Below are positions 1 to 9,198 of a stretch of DNA of 64,000 nt, piece after piece (the first letter of the stretch is position 1; each line of letters starts with the position of its first letter). The DNA lies in assembly GCF_008763945.1 (NCBI RefSeq), contig NZ_VTQH01000001.1, positions 1,550,110-1,614,109 of the forward strand, written 5' to 3'. Under the pieces are notes generated by a model, which searched no databases, was not told the origin of the DNA, and saw nothing but the letters and a program-made list of their open reading frames with translations. Source of the stretch: Microbacterium testaceum StLB037 (GTDB lineage Bacteria > Actinomycetota > Actinomycetes > Actinomycetales > Microbacteriaceae). Made by a program: the position numbers and the translations under genes.

Positions 1-898
1 TCCCGCGAAGGCCGCCGGCATGAATTGGAACCTGCTCTCCGACTCGGCCGCGCGCGTGACCGCGATGTCGTCGGGCACCATCCAGGCGATGGAGGACGTG
101 CCCTACATCGACGCCGACGGACTGGCATCCACCGCGAACGTCGAGAGCGTGCAGTCCTTCGGTCTGCTCTTCATGATGTTCAACACCCAGGCGGCGCCCT
201 TCGACGACGTCCGCGTGCGTCAGGCGTTCCAATACGCCCTCGACATGGACAAGATCATCCAGACCGGCATGCTCGGCAACGCCACCGCGGCGACGTCGTT
301 CCTGCCCGAGGGCTACAAGAACTACAACGAGGCCTCGACGGTCTACTCCTACGACCCCGACAAGGCGAAGGAACTCCTCGCCGAGGCCGGCGCGCAGAAC
401 CTCTCGATCACGCTGCTGTCGACCGACACCGGCTGGGTCAAAGAGGTGGCACCCCTCATCAAGGAGTCGCTGGATGCCGTGGGCGTCAACGTCACGCTCG
501 ATATCGGTCAGTCCTCGGCGCAGTACGCGAAGGTCGACGCGGGGGACTACACCGCGATGATCGCCCCCGGTGACCCCTCGGTCTTCGGTAACGACCCCGA
601 CCTGCTGATGAACTGGTGGTACGGCGCCAACGTGTGGACGCAGAAGCGCACGCACTTCGCCGACCAGCCCGAGTACGCCGAGCTGCGCACCCTGCTCGAC
701 CAGGCCGTCCAGCAGACCGGCGACGAGCAGCAGCAGACCTGGAACAAGGCCTTCGACCTCATCGCCGACCAGGCCGTGCTCTACCCGCTGTTCCACCGCA
801 AGCTCCCGACCGCCTGGAACGGTCAGCAGCTCGTCGGCTTCCAGCCGGTCCCCACGACCGGCCTGTCGTTCCTCGACGTGGGCGTCGCCGCCCAGTAA
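1..898 (+). CDS. ABC importer solute-binding protein, family 5 (C-terminal part)
   Basis: C-terminal 298 residues of a DppA/OppA-type solute-binding protein; the frame is open from base 2 with no start, so the N-terminus with the expected lipoprotein signal lies outside the window. The DVRVRQAFQYALD stretch (about 200-240) and the WWYG segment near 620 are typical of SBP_bac_5 proteins. It opens an operon with the matching permeases and ATPases and then sialic acid/aminosugar catabolic enzymes, so the inferred ligand is sialic acid or a related sugar rather than a peptide. That matches what I recall of the SiaEFGI importer of Corynebacterium glutamicum. The family call is secure; the ligand rests on gene context. 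Confidence 0.85.
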   Translation, partial: PAKAAGMNWNLLSDSAARVTAMSSGTIQAMEDVPYIDADGLASTANVESVQSFGLLFMMFNTQAAPFDDVRVRQAFQYALDMDKIIQTGMLGNATAATSFLPEGYKNYNEASTVYSYDPDKAKELLAEAGAQNLSITLLSTDTGWVKEVAPLIKESLDAVGVNVTLDIGQSSAQYAKVDAGDYTAMIAPGDPSVFGNDPDLLMNWWYGANVWTQKRTHFADQPEYAELRTLLDQAVQQTGDEQQQTWNKAFDLIADQAVLYPLFHRKLPTAWNGQQLVGFQPVPTTGLSFLDVGVAAQ

Positions 899-958
899 CC
901 CCGGTGGGGGTGCGCCGCCCGCGCGCCCCCACCCCATCCGCTCAGGAAGGAGCGGTCC

Positions 959-1915
959 GTGTCGCACACGCTCCGCCTCGTCGGCCGCCGGCTGCTGCAG
1001 CTGCCGCTGATGATCCTCGGCATCACGTTCCTGGTGTTCTTCGTGATGTCGTTCTCCCCGGTCGATCCCGCGCGCAATGCGCTGGGCGAGACCGCCTCCC
1101 CCGAGGCCCTCGAGGCCTACCGCACCGCCAACGGCCTGAACGACCCGCTGTTCGTGCGCTACGTCGCGTTCCTGCTCGGCCTGCTGCGCGGCGACCTCGG
1201 CACGTACTCCGCGCGCTCGCTGCCCGTGGGTGACGAGGTGGCCCGCGCCTTCCCGGTGACGCTGTCGCTGACCTTCTTCGGCCTGGCCATCGCCGTCGTC
1301 CTCGCGTTCCTGCTCGGCGTGCTCGCCGCCGTCTACCGCGACCGCTGGCCCGACCAGCTCATCCGCGTGATCAGCGTCTCGGCCCTGTCCACGCCGTCGT
1401 TCTGGCTGGCCATCCTCATGATCCAGCTGTTCACGCTGCAGTTGCGGCTGCTGCCGGCATCCGGACCCCTCCCCGACTTCCTCGACGACCCGGGCGGATG
1501 GATCGCGCGCATGACGCTGCCCGCCGTGGCCCTCGCGATCCCCGTGATCGGTCAGCTCTCGCGCGTCGTGCGCACCTCGATGGTCGAGGAACTCGACCGC
1601 GACTACGTCCGCACCGCTCTCGGCGCCGGCATTCCCCGCGTCATCGTGGTCGCCCGCAACGTCCTGCGTAACGCCCTCATCACCCCCGTGACGGTGCTGG
1701 GTCTGCGCATCGGCTACCTGCTGGGTGGGGCCGTGGTGATCGAGGTCATCTTCGCCATCCCCGGCATGGGAACCCTCATCCTCAACGGCGTCACCAACAA
1801 CGAGCCGAACCTCGTCCAGGGCGTGACCCTGGCCGTCGCCCTCGCGTTCGTCGTCATCAACATCGTCGTCGACCTGCTCTACGTCCTCATCAATCCCCGA
1901 ATCCGGGCGGTGTAA
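959..1915 (+). CDS. ABC importer permease (DppB/OppB type)
   Basis: Inner-membrane permease of 318 residues with about six hydrophobic segments and the binding-protein-dependent transport loop around residues 205-225 (YVRTALGAG), which contacts the ATPase. The GTG start at 959 is preceded by a clear Shine-Dalgarno AGGAAGG at 944-950. The N-terminus (RRLLQLPLMILGITFLVFF) is the standard start of DppB-like permeases. It lies 60 bases after the binding protein gene and 4 bases before the next gene, so it is cotranscribed. The partner permease is the N-terminal half of the next protein. Confidence 0.92.
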   Translation: MSHTLRLVGRRLLQLPLMILGITFLVFFVMSFSPVDPARNALGETASPEALEAYRTANGLNDPLFVRYVAFLLGLLRGDLGTYSARSLPVGDEVARAFPVTLSLTFFGLAIAVVLAFLLGVLAAVYRDRWPDQLIRVISVSALSTPSFWLAILMIQLFTLQLRLLPASGPLPDFLDDPGGWIARMTLPAVALAIPVIGQLSRVVRTSMVEELDRDYVRTALGAGIPRVIVVARNVLRNALITPVTVLGLRIGYLLGGAVVIEVIFAIPGMGTLILNGVTNNEPNLVQGVTLAVALAFVVINIVVDLLYVLINPRIRAV

Positions 1916-1919
1916 CCCC

Positions 1920-3968
1920 ATGCGACGCACATTGACCGAGCGCTTGTCGCTCCCCGGGCTGCGGTTCGGCCGCCTCCCGATCGGCACCACCATCTGCCTC
2001 GCCCTCATCGCGATCGTCGCGCTGGTCGCGGTGTTCGCCCCGCTCGTCGCGCCGTACGACCCGCTCGCCTCGGGCCCCGCGGTGCAGCCTCCCGGACCCG
2101 AGCACTGGTTCGGCACCGACCGCCAGGGCCGCGACATCTTCTCGCGCCTGGTCTACGGAGCCCGGTACTCGCTCTCGATCGGTCTGGGCGCGACGATCGC
2201 GGCCCTGATCACCGCCGCGGTGCTCGGCACGATCGCCGCCACCGCTCCGCGTCTCATCGCCGAGACCCTCATGCGCGTGATGGACGTCATCATGTCGTTC
2301 CCCGGCATCGCGCTCGCCGCGGTCTTCGTGGCCGTGTTCGGTCGCTCGCTGCCGGTGCTGATCCTCACGATCGCGTTCCTGTACGTGCCGCAGCTGACGC
2401 GCATCGTGCGCGCCAACATCCTCGACCAGTACGGCGAGGACTACGTCTCGGCCGTTCGCGTGATCGGCTCGTCGACTCCGCGCATCATCGTCAAGCACGT
2501 CGCCCGCAACACCCTGGCGCCGGTGCTGGTGTTCGCGACCGTCCTCGTGGCCGACGCGATCGTCTTCGAGGCCTCGCTGTCGTTCCTGCAGGCGGGCGTC
2601 CCCGACCCCGAACCCTCCTGGGGCAACGTGATCGCCGCCGGCCGCAACCTGCTGATGGCGGGGGCGTGGTGGGCGACGTTCTTCCCCGGCATCCTGATCA
2701 TGCTGACGGTGCTGTGCCTCAACATCGTGTCCGAGGGACTGACGGATGCCATGGTCTCGCCGAAGGCGCGCAAGGTCACCGCCGACGCCGCCTCGACCGA
2801 CGAGGCGACCACCGACCTCGAGAAGGCGGAGGTCCCGACCGGCGACGACGACGGTGCGGCGCGGATCGCCGACGGCACCGCGTACGACCGAGAGGCCGTG
2901 CTCGAACCCGCTGCGGCGGCGCAGGCGGCATCGCTCGCTCAGCGTCTCGACGACCTGCGCGACCGCGAGCTCGCCCGCGGGGAGCGGATGCCGTACAACT
3001 CCGACGCCGCGCCCTTGCTCGAGGTGCGGGGCCTCTCGATCGGATTCCCCCGTCACGGCGACGTGAACGTCGTCGACGACGTCTCCTTCACCGTCCGCCC
3101 CGGCGAGACCATGGCGCTGGTGGGCGAGTCGGGCTGCGGCAAGTCGATCACGTCGCTCGCGATCATGGGTCTGCTCGATCCGAAGGCGCGCATCTCGGGG
3201 CAGATCCTCTTCGACGGCAAGGACCTGCTGACGATGACCCCGGGCGAGCGCAACGCCCTGCGCGGTCACGACATCGCGATGATCTACCAGGACGCGCTCA
3301 GCTCGCTGAACCCGGCGATGCTCATCCGCTCGCAGATGAAGCAGCTCACCTCGCGCGGCGGAACGCGTAGCGCCGAAGACCTGCTGCGGCTGGTGGGACT
3401 CGACCCCGAGCGCACGCTCGCGTCGTACCCGCACGAGCTCTCGGGCGGTCAGCGTCAGCGCGTGCTCATCGCGATGGCCCTCACTCGCAACCCGCGCCTC
3501 GTGATCGCCGACGAGCCGACCACGGCTCTCGACGTCACGGTGCAGGCGCAGGTCGTCGAGCTGCTCAACCGGCTGCGCGAGGAGCTCGGCTTCGCGATGG
3601 TGTTCGTCTCGCACGACCTGGCCCTGGTGGCCGAGCTCGCGCACCGCATCACCGTCATGTACGCCGGCCAGGTGGTCGAGCAGGCGCCCACGCACGACCT
3701 GCTCGTGCAGCCCCTGCACGAGTACACCCGGGGACTGCTCGGATCGGTGCTCTCGATCGAGTCCGCCTCCGACCGCCTGCACCAGGTGCCGGGCACCGTG
3801 CCCTCGCCGCGCGACTTCCCGAAGGGCGACCGGTTCGCCCCGCGGTCGTCGAACCCCGAGCGCGGGCGCGGCGTCACCCCCGTGCGCCGTCGCGTCGACG
3901 GCACCGACCACTACTACGCCGCGCATCCCGACGATGCGCCCGTCGTCCCCGTAGGAGGTGTGCGATGA
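1920..3968 (+). CDS. ABC importer fused permease-ATPase (DppC-DppD type)
   Basis: A 682-residue fusion of the second permease and the first ATPase of the importer. Residues 1-285 are a DppC-like membrane domain with its conserved loop ([11 protein letters not shown]). Residues 286-360 form a charged Ala/Asp/Glu-rich linker. From about 361 there is an ABC ATPase with Walker A GESGCGKS near 400, signature LSGGQRQRV near 507, Walker [13 protein letters not shown] near 530 and a C-terminal oligopeptide-type extension. No stop or internal start separates the halves, so the fusion is real. I recall such fusions from other actinobacteria, including the sialic acid importer of C. glutamicum. The stop overlaps the next ATG (ATGA). 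Confidence 0.92.
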   Translation: MRRTLTERLSLPGLRFGRLPIGTTICLALIAIVALVAVFAPLVAPYDPLASGPAVQPPGPEHWFGTDRQGRDIFSRLVYGARYSLSIGLGATIAALITAAVLGTIAATAPRLIAETLMRVMDVIMSFPGIALAAVFVAVFGRSLPVLILTIAFLYVPQLTRIVRANILDQYGEDYVSAVRVIGSSTPRIIVKHVARNTLAPVLVFATVLVADAIVFEASLSFLQAGVPDPEPSWGNVIAAGRNLLMAGAWWATFFPGILIMLTVLCLNIVSEGLTDAMVSPKARKVTADAASTDEATTDLEKAEVPTGDDDGAARIADGTAYDREAVLEPAAAAQAASLAQRLDDLRDRELARGERMPYNSDAAPLLEVRGLSIGFPRHGDVNVVDDVSFTVRPGETMALVGESGCGKSITSLAIMGLLDPKARISGQILFDGKDLLTMTPGERNALRGHDIAMIYQDALSSLNPAMLIRSQMKQLTSRGGTRSAEDLLRLVGLDPERTLASYPHELSGGQRQRVLIAMALTRNPRLVIADEPTTALDVTVQAQVVELLNRLREELGFAMVFVSHDLALVAELAHRITVMYAGQVVEQAPTHDLLVQPLHEYTRGLLGSVLSIESASDRLHQVPGTVPSPRDFPKGDRFAPRSSNPERGRGVTPVRRRVDGTDHYYAAHPDDAPVVPVGGVR

Positions 3969-4756
3969 CCGATCCCGTCATCGAACTGAGAGACGTGCAC
4001 GTCCGCTTCGCGACGCGCCAGTCGGGACTGTTCCGCAAGAGCTATGTCGACGCCCTCGCCGGGGTCTCGCTCGCGGTGCACCGCGGCTCGACCCTCGGCA
4101 TCGTGGGCGAGTCCGGCTCCGGAAAGTCCACGGCCGCGAAGGTGCTGATCGGCCTCGAGAAGCCGACCTCGGGAGAGGTGGTGTTCGCCGGTCGACCGGT
4201 GCGCGACTTCTCGACCCGGGTACGGCGCGAGCTCGGCGGCATCCTGTCGGTGGTCTTCCAAGACCCCGCGACCGCCCTGAACGCCCGCATGACCGTGCGC
4301 GATGCGCTGCTCGATCCCATGCAGGTGCACCGCATCGGCAGCCCGAACGAGCGACAGAAGCGGGTGAGGGAGCTGATCGGTCTCGTCGGTCTGCCCACCT
4401 CGGCCCTCGACGCTCTGCCCGGTCAACTCTCGGGCGGTCAGCGCCAGCGCGTCGCGATCGCCCGCGCCCTCGCCCTGAACCCGCAGGTGATCGTCGCCGA
4501 CGAGCCCACCTCGGCGCTCGACGTGTCGGTGCGCGCGCAGATCCTCAACCTGCTCACCGACCTCAAGCGCGATCTGGGCCTGGGCATGGTCTTCATCTCG
4601 CACGACATCCAGACGGTGCGCTACCTCTCCGACGAGATCGCCGTCATGCACAAGGGCCGTGTCGTCGAGTTCGGCTCCGCTGCCGACGTGTTCGACGCCC
4701 CCTCCGACCCCTACACCCGCTCGCTCCTGGGCGCCGCGCCCTCGCTGCTCGCCTGA
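3965..4756 (+). CDS. ABC importer ATPase (DppF type)
   Basis: Second ATPase of the importer, 263 residues. Walker A GESGSGKS is at residues 48-55, signature LSGGQRQRV near 155, and Walker B VIVADEPTSALD near 175. Start ATG 3965 overlaps the preceding stop, with GGAGGTG just upstream as Shine-Dalgarno, so translation is coupled to the fusion protein. The protein stops soon after the ABC core and lacks the long C-terminal tail of many DppF proteins. It should pair with the ATPase half of the fusion to power import. The catabolic genes start 21 bases downstream. Confidence 0.92.
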   Translation: MTDPVIELRDVHVRFATRQSGLFRKSYVDALAGVSLAVHRGSTLGIVGESGSGKSTAAKVLIGLEKPTSGEVVFAGRPVRDFSTRVRRELGGILSVVFQDPATALNARMTVRDALLDPMQVHRIGSPNERQKRVRELIGLVGLPTSALDALPGQLSGGQRQRVAIARALALNPQVIVADEPTSALDVSVRAQILNLLTDLKRDLGLGMVFISHDIQTVRYLSDEIAVMHKGRVVEFGSAADVFDAPSDPYTRSLLGAAPSLLA

Positions 4757-4777
4757 CCACAGAAACACGGACCCCTC

Positions 4778-5725
4778 ATGAACCACTCGTCCTCCACCAC
4801 GCGCTTCTCGGGCGTCGTCCCTCCCGTCGCCACCCCGCTTCACGCCGACCGGTCGATCGACCACGCCTCGCTCGAGCGTCTCGTCGACCACCTGATCGTC
4901 TCGGGTGTGCGCGGCCTGTTCGCCCTCGGCTCGACCGGTGAGACCGCGTACTTCACCGACGCCCAGCGCGTCGAGATCGTGCGCACGATCGTCAGCGCCA
5001 CGGCCGGTCGCGTGCCGATCATCGCCGGGGCGATCGAGCTCACCGCCCCGCGCATCACCGAGACCGCTCGCCGGCTCACCGCCGAGGGGGTCGACGCGAT
5101 CGTCACCACCGCTCCGCTGTACACGCTCAACTCCCCGACCGAGATCGCCGGCCACTTCCGCGCGATCGCCGCGAAGATCGACGCACCGCTGTGGGCATAC
5201 GACGTGCCCGTGCGCGTGCACACCAAGCTGCCCCTCGCCCTGTTGCTCGAGCTCGCCGCCGATGGCGTCGTGCACGGCGTGAAGGACTCCTCGGGCGATG
5301 ACGTGGGCTTCCGCCGTCTCGTCGCCGCCAATACCGACGCCGGGCGTCCCCTGCAGCTGCTCACCGGTCACGAGGTGGTCGTCGACGCGATGGCCCTCGC
5401 GGGAGCCGACGGTGTCGTGCCGGGTCTCGCGAACGTCGAGGCCGAGGGCTACGTGCGCCTGTGGGATGCCGCGGAGCGCGGCGACTGGGACGCCGCTCGC
5501 GCCGAGCAGGAGCGCCTGAACCGCATCTTCGACATCGTCTTCCAGCCCCGCGGGCTGTCCGGCGACGCGACCGGCGTGGGCGCGTTCAAGGCCGCGATGG
5601 CCGCGCGCGGGCTGATCGACGATGCGTTTATGGCCGACACCGTCGAGAGCCTCGACGCCGACGCCGTGGCATCCGTCCGCGAGGTCCTCTCGCGCGCCGG
5701 AGTCCTCCCCGTCGCGGTCGCGTGA
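4778..5725 (+). CDS. nanA: N-acetylneuraminate lyase-like aldolase (DapA superfamily)
   Basis: Class I aldolase of 315 residues, expected to cleave N-acetylneuraminate into ManNAc and pyruvate. The substrate loop GSTGE is at residues 51-55, the tyrosine is probably Y141 (AYDVP) and the Schiff-base lysine K169 (HGVKDSSG). The superfamily also contains dihydrodipicolinate synthase and sugar-acid aldolases. The lyase assignment comes from the genes immediately downstream, which encode the next steps from ManNAc. The AYDVPVRVHTK segment departs from the YNIP motif of E. coli NanA, so a related sialic acid or another 2-keto-3-deoxy acid remains possible. Confidence 0.72.
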   Translation: MNHSSSTTRFSGVVPPVATPLHADRSIDHASLERLVDHLIVSGVRGLFALGSTGETAYFTDAQRVEIVRTIVSATAGRVPIIAGAIELTAPRITETARRLTAEGVDAIVTTAPLYTLNSPTEIAGHFRAIAAKIDAPLWAYDVPVRVHTKLPLALLLELAADGVVHGVKDSSGDDVGFRRLVAANTDAGRPLQLLTGHEVVVDAMALAGADGVVPGLANVEAEGYVRLWDAAERGDWDAARAEQERLNRIFDIVFQPRGLSGDATGVGAFKAAMAARGLIDDAFMADTVESLDADAVASVREVLSRAGVLPVAVA

Positions 5726-6669
5726 TGACCGACGCCGTCGCCGCCGTCGACATCGGCGGGACCAAGACGACCGTCGCTCTCGTCGACCCCCGCGGCGAGA
5801 TCGTCGACCGGGCGACGGCGTCGACCCCCGGCCGCGTGGGCGGGGCGGCGATCGTCGACCTCGTCGCGGCCCTGACCACCTCGCTCACCGATCGGTACGG
5901 CGTCTCGCTCCGCGGCGTCGGCGTCGGCACGGCCGGGGTGGTCGACACCTCGACCGGCACGATCGTCTCGGCCACCGACACCCTGCGGGGATGGATCGGG
6001 ATGCCGCTGCGCTCCGCCCTGCGCGCGGCCCTCGGTGAGCACCTCGAGGCGTCGGCCCCCATCTCGGTGCAGAACGACGTCGATGCGCACGCGCTGGGCG
6101 AGTACCGCTTCGGCGCCGGTCGCGAGGCGTCGAGCCTGCTGACGGTCGCCGTGGGCACCGGGGTCGGCGGCGGAGTCGTCATCGACGGCCGCTCGTGGAA
6201 CGGCGCGCACCACGTCGCGGGCGAGATCGCCCACATGCCCACCCCGGGGGCCGAGCACCTGCGCTGCCCCTGCGGACGCATGGGGCACCTCGAGGCGATC
6301 GGCGGAGGTCTGGGCCTGCTGCGGCACTACCGCTGGCTCGGGGGCGACCCCACGGTCGCCGACACCCGCGCGGTCGCGGCCCGTGCGGCCGACGATCTCA
6401 CCGCAGGTCGCGCCATCGCCGATGCGGCCGCGGCCGTCGGCCGGGCTCTCGCGGGAGCGGCCACCCTGCTCGACCCCGAGGTCATCGTGGTCACCGGCGG
6501 GGTCGCCGACATCGGACCCGCGTGGTGGCACCCGATGGAGGCCGCGTTCCGCGCGAGCGTCATCGACGCTCTCGCGGGAGTTCCTGTGCGGCCCGGCGAG
6601 CTCGGGGCCGACGCGCCAATACGCGGGGCGGCCTTCGCGGCCTGGGCCGACGTGGCGGTGGCGGCATGA
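5725..6669 (+). CDS. nanK: ROK-family sugar kinase, probable N-acetylmannosamine kinase
   Basis: ROK kinase of 314 residues predicted to phosphorylate ManNAc. The phosphate-binding motif DIGGTKT is at residues 9-15, the catalytic Asp region at N117-D118, and GTGVGGG at 144-150. The family zinc site is H170, C181 and C183, but the usual third cysteine is a histidine here (GHLE, H188), which could still bind zinc. The ATG at 5725 shares one base with the preceding stop (TGATG); the same frame stays open upstream, but only this start gives the ROK N-terminus. It has no HTH domain, so it is an enzyme and not a NagC-like repressor. Confidence 0.82.
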   Translation: MTDAVAAVDIGGTKTTVALVDPRGEIVDRATASTPGRVGGAAIVDLVAALTTSLTDRYGVSLRGVGVGTAGVVDTSTGTIVSATDTLRGWIGMPLRSALRAALGEHLEASAPISVQNDVDAHALGEYRFGAGREASSLLTVAVGTGVGGGVVIDGRSWNGAHHVAGEIAHMPTPGAEHLRCPCGRMGHLEAIGGGLGLLRHYRWLGGDPTVADTRAVAARAADDLTAGRAIADAAAAVGRALAGAATLLDPEVIVVTGGVADIGPAWWHPMEAAFRASVIDALAGVPVRPGELGADAPIRGAAFAAWADVAVAA

Positions 6670-7481
6670 GCGGCGGCGCCGAAGCGCGCGGCGGCGACCC
6701 GCGCGGCGGCTTGCGCGCCGAGGGCGGCACCGCCGGCCTGCTCGAGAGCCTGCGCGACGGCCTGATCGTGTCGTGCCAGGCCTACCCCGGCGAGCCGATG
6801 CGCGACCCCCGCACCATGGCGCAGATCGCGCGCGCCGCTGTCGTCGGCGGGGCCGCGGGCGTGCGCCTGCAGGGCCTCGACGACATCCGCGCGGCGAGCG
6901 ACGTCGGCGTGCCCGTCGTGGGTCTGTGGAAGGACGGCGACGACGACGTGTTCATCACCCCGACCCTCGCCCACGCGCACGCCGTCGCCGAGGCGGGGGC
7001 GCACATCGTCGCGATCGACGGCACGCGCCGCACGCGGCCCGATGGCCTCACCCTGGCCGAGACGATCGCCAAGCTGAAGGCGGCGCACGACGTGCTCGTC
7101 ATGGCCGACTGCGGTTCGCTCGACGACGCGATCGCCGCCGAGGCGGCGGGAGCCGACATCCTCGGCACCACCCTCTCGGGCTATACGGGCGAGCGCCCGA
7201 AGACCGCGGGTCCCGACATCGAGCTGATAGCCGCCGTGGTGGACTCCTGCACGCGACCCGTCGTCGCCGAGGGACGCATCCACACCCCGGCCGACGCCCG
7301 CCGCGCGAAGGACGCCGGAGCCTTCGCCGTGTGCGTCGGCACCGCGATCACCCACCCCTCCACCCTGACGTCGTGGTTCGTCCAGGCGCTGGGTGTCTCC
7401 CAGCCCGACGACCCCGAGCCCGACGCCCCCGAACCCGACGCCCCCCGGCGCGAGACCCCCGCGCACGAGAAAGAGAACTGA
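6666..7481 (+). CDS. nanE: N-acetylmannosamine-6-phosphate 2-epimerase
   Basis: Predicted to convert ManNAc-6-P to GlcNAc-6-P; 271 residues, TIM barrel. Recognisable NanE motifs in order are LIVSCQA, FITPT, IVAIDGTRR, MADCGS, TLSGYT and VVAEGRIHTP. ATG 6666 overlaps the kinase stop (ATGA). The first 22 residues (Gly/Arg-rich) precede the conserved core and look like an extension. The C-terminal 30 residues are an acidic proline-rich tail with two PEPDA repeats, unusual for this enzyme. It sits between the kinase that makes its substrate and NagB, matching the pathway order. Confidence 0.9.
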   Translation: MSGGAEARGGDPRGGLRAEGGTAGLLESLRDGLIVSCQAYPGEPMRDPRTMAQIARAAVVGGAAGVRLQGLDDIRAASDVGVPVVGLWKDGDDDVFITPTLAHAHAVAEAGAHIVAIDGTRRTRPDGLTLAETIAKLKAAHDVLVMADCGSLDDAIAAEAAGADILGTTLSGYTGERPKTAGPDIELIAAVVDSCTRPVVAEGRIHTPADARRAKDAGAFAVCVGTAITHPSTLTSWFVQALGVSQPDDPEPDAPEPDAPRRETPAHEKEN

Positions 7482-8257
7482 TGGAAGTCGTCATCACCAC
7501 CGCCGACGAGATCGGCGACCTCATCGCCGACGAGATCGCCGCCCTCGTGGCATCCGCCCCCGAGACCATCCTCGGTGTCGCGACAGGCTCGAGCCCCCTG
7601 CGGGTCTACGAGGCGCTCGGCCGCCGGGTCGACGCGGGCGAGCTCTCGTTCGCTCGGGCGCGCGCCTTCACCCTCGACGAGTACGTCGGCCTGCCCGCGG
7701 GACACGCCGCCCGCTACGACGCCGTGATCCGCGAGGAGTTCGTCGCCCGCGTCGACATCGATCCCGCGGCTGTCCGCGGCCCCGACGGCGACGCCGACGA
7801 CCTCGATGCGGCGTGCCGGCGGTACGAGGACGAGATCCGCGAGGCCGGCGGCATCGACCTGCAGATCCTCGGCATCGGAACCGACGGGCACATCGCCTTC
7901 AACGAGCCCGGGTCCTCGCTCGCATCGCGCACCCGCGTGAAGACCCTGACCGCGCAGACGCGTCTCGACAACGCGCGGTTCTTCGACGGTGACCTCGACG
8001 CCGTCCCCCGTCACTGCCTCACGCAGGGGCTCGGCACGATCCTCGAGGCGCGCCGCATCGTGCTCGTCGCGACGGGAGAGGCGAAGGCGCAGGCCGTCGC
8101 CCAGCTCGTCGAGGGCGCCGTGTCGGCGCGCTGGCCAGCCACCGTGCTGCAGCACCACCCCGACGTGACGGTGTTCGTCGACGAGGCGGCCGCATCGCAG
8201 CTCGAGCTCTCCGACTACTACCGCGACACGCGCGCCCACCGGTCGCTGGTCCAATGA
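7481..8257 (+). CDS. nagB: Glucosamine-6-phosphate deaminase
   Basis: Converts glucosamine-6-phosphate to fructose-6-phosphate and ammonia, the last step of the pathway. It has 258 residues. Family motifs are LGVATGSSP (32-39), TLDEYVGL with D66/E67, GIGTDGHIAFNEPGSS (131-146) with catalytic D135 and H137, and HHPD near the C-terminus. ATG 7481 overlaps the nanE stop by one base. The length is close to E. coli NagB (266), and the enzyme lacks any fused domain. Its substrate comes from NagA, encoded two genes downstream. Confidence 0.95.
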   Translation: MEVVITTADEIGDLIADEIAALVASAPETILGVATGSSPLRVYEALGRRVDAGELSFARARAFTLDEYVGLPAGHAARYDAVIREEFVARVDIDPAAVRGPDGDADDLDAACRRYEDEIREAGGIDLQILGIGTDGHIAFNEPGSSLASRTRVKTLTAQTRLDNARFFDGDLDAVPRHCLTQGLGTILEARRIVLVATGEAKAQAVAQLVEGAVSARWPATVLQHHPDVTVFVDEAAASQLELSDYYRDTRAHRSLVQ

Positions 8258-9198
8258 CCCCCGTCCTGGTCAGCGCGTACGCGGCGTCTCCGGCGTTCCG
8301 CACCTGGGACCCGCACCTCGAGGGCGAGCTGATGGCCGGGTTGTGCGCCCTGCCCGACGTCGTCGGTCTCGAGGTGCCGTGGCTCGGCGGCATCCACCCC
8401 CACGACGAGGAGTGGTTCCTGCGCGAGCTGCCGGCGATCGAGCTGGCGGTCACACCCCTGCCCTGGGTCATGGGTCGTTGTGCGGCGGCACCCGGCTACG
8501 GTCTGGCCTCCGCCGACGACGCCGGTCGGCGGGCCGCCCTCGACGACCTGCGGCGCGTCCGCGACGACGTGCATCGCCTCGCCGAGCGCAGCCGCGCGCG
8601 CGTCACCACGGTCATGCTTCACTCCGCGCCGCGCGGGGGCGGCTTGATCGATGCCCTGCGATCCTCGCTCGAGGAGCTCGCCGCGTGGGATTTCGCCGGC
8701 GCCCGGCTCGTGATCGAGCACTGCGACGCCTACACCGGGTCGCACCCCTTCGAGAAGGGGTTCTTGTCGATGGATGCAGAGATCGAGGCCATGCGCACGA
8801 GCGGCGCCCCGGTCGGGCTGTGGATGAACTGGGGGCGGTCACTCATCGAGACCCGCGACCCCGCATCGGTCACCGCGCAGATCGCGCGCGCGGCGGCGTC
8901 GGGCCTGCTGAGCGGGCTCGCCCTGTCAGGTGCAGCGGCGGTCGACGGGCCGTACGGCGCGGCCTGGGCCGACGCGCACCTCCCCTTCGCCGAAGCCGAC
9001 TCCTCGTCGCGGTCGCTGCTCACCGCCTCGGCCGCGGTCGATGCCCTCGGCGCCGCGGGCGCGGTCGACCGCCTCGGTCTCAAGGTGAGCCGTCGCCCCG
9101 ACGACCGCACGGCCGCCGACGTGCTCGGCACGGTCGCGGCGAACCTGGGCGCGATGCTCCGGTCCGCGGCATCCGCCCCCGCGCGGACCGCGGCATGA
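8254..9198 (+). CDS. TIM-barrel-like protein of unknown function (resembles DUF4862)
   Basis: A 314-residue protein that I can place only loosely: it resembles the actinobacterial DUF4862 family and has the layout of a xylose-isomerase-like TIM barrel. Candidate active-site stretches are MLHSAPRGGG (H123), VIEHCDAY (E155, H156, D158) and GLWMNWGR (N192, R195). ATG 8254 overlaps the nagB stop and its own stop overlaps nagA, so it is translationally coupled to both. Placement inside a sialic acid/aminosugar operon suggests an isomerase, epimerase or repair enzyme acting on a pathway sugar. No signal peptide or membrane segment is visible. The reaction is unknown. Confidence 0.6.
   Translation: MTPVLVSAYAASPAFRTWDPHLEGELMAGLCALPDVVGLEVPWLGGIHPHDEEWFLRELPAIELAVTPLPWVMGRCAAAPGYGLASADDAGRRAALDDLRRVRDDVHRLAERSRARVTTVMLHSAPRGGGLIDALRSSLEELAAWDFAGARLVIEHCDAYTGSHPFEKGFLSMDAEIEAMRTSGAPVGLWMNWGRSLIETRDPASVTAQIARAAASGLLSGLALSGAAAVDGPYGAAWADAHLPFAEADSSSRSLLTASAAVDALGAAGAVDRLGLKVSRRPDDRTAADVLGTVAANLGAMLRSAASAPARTAA

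Noticed and set aside
1890-3926. Long antisense ORF (678 codons) over the permease-ATPase fusion
   Set aside because: Composition is Arg/Gly/His/Asp-rich without any fold or motif, and it mirrors a clear gene. Such open antisense frames are expected at this GC content; the same applies to the long frames antisense to dnaK, clpB, the ABC exporters and purU.
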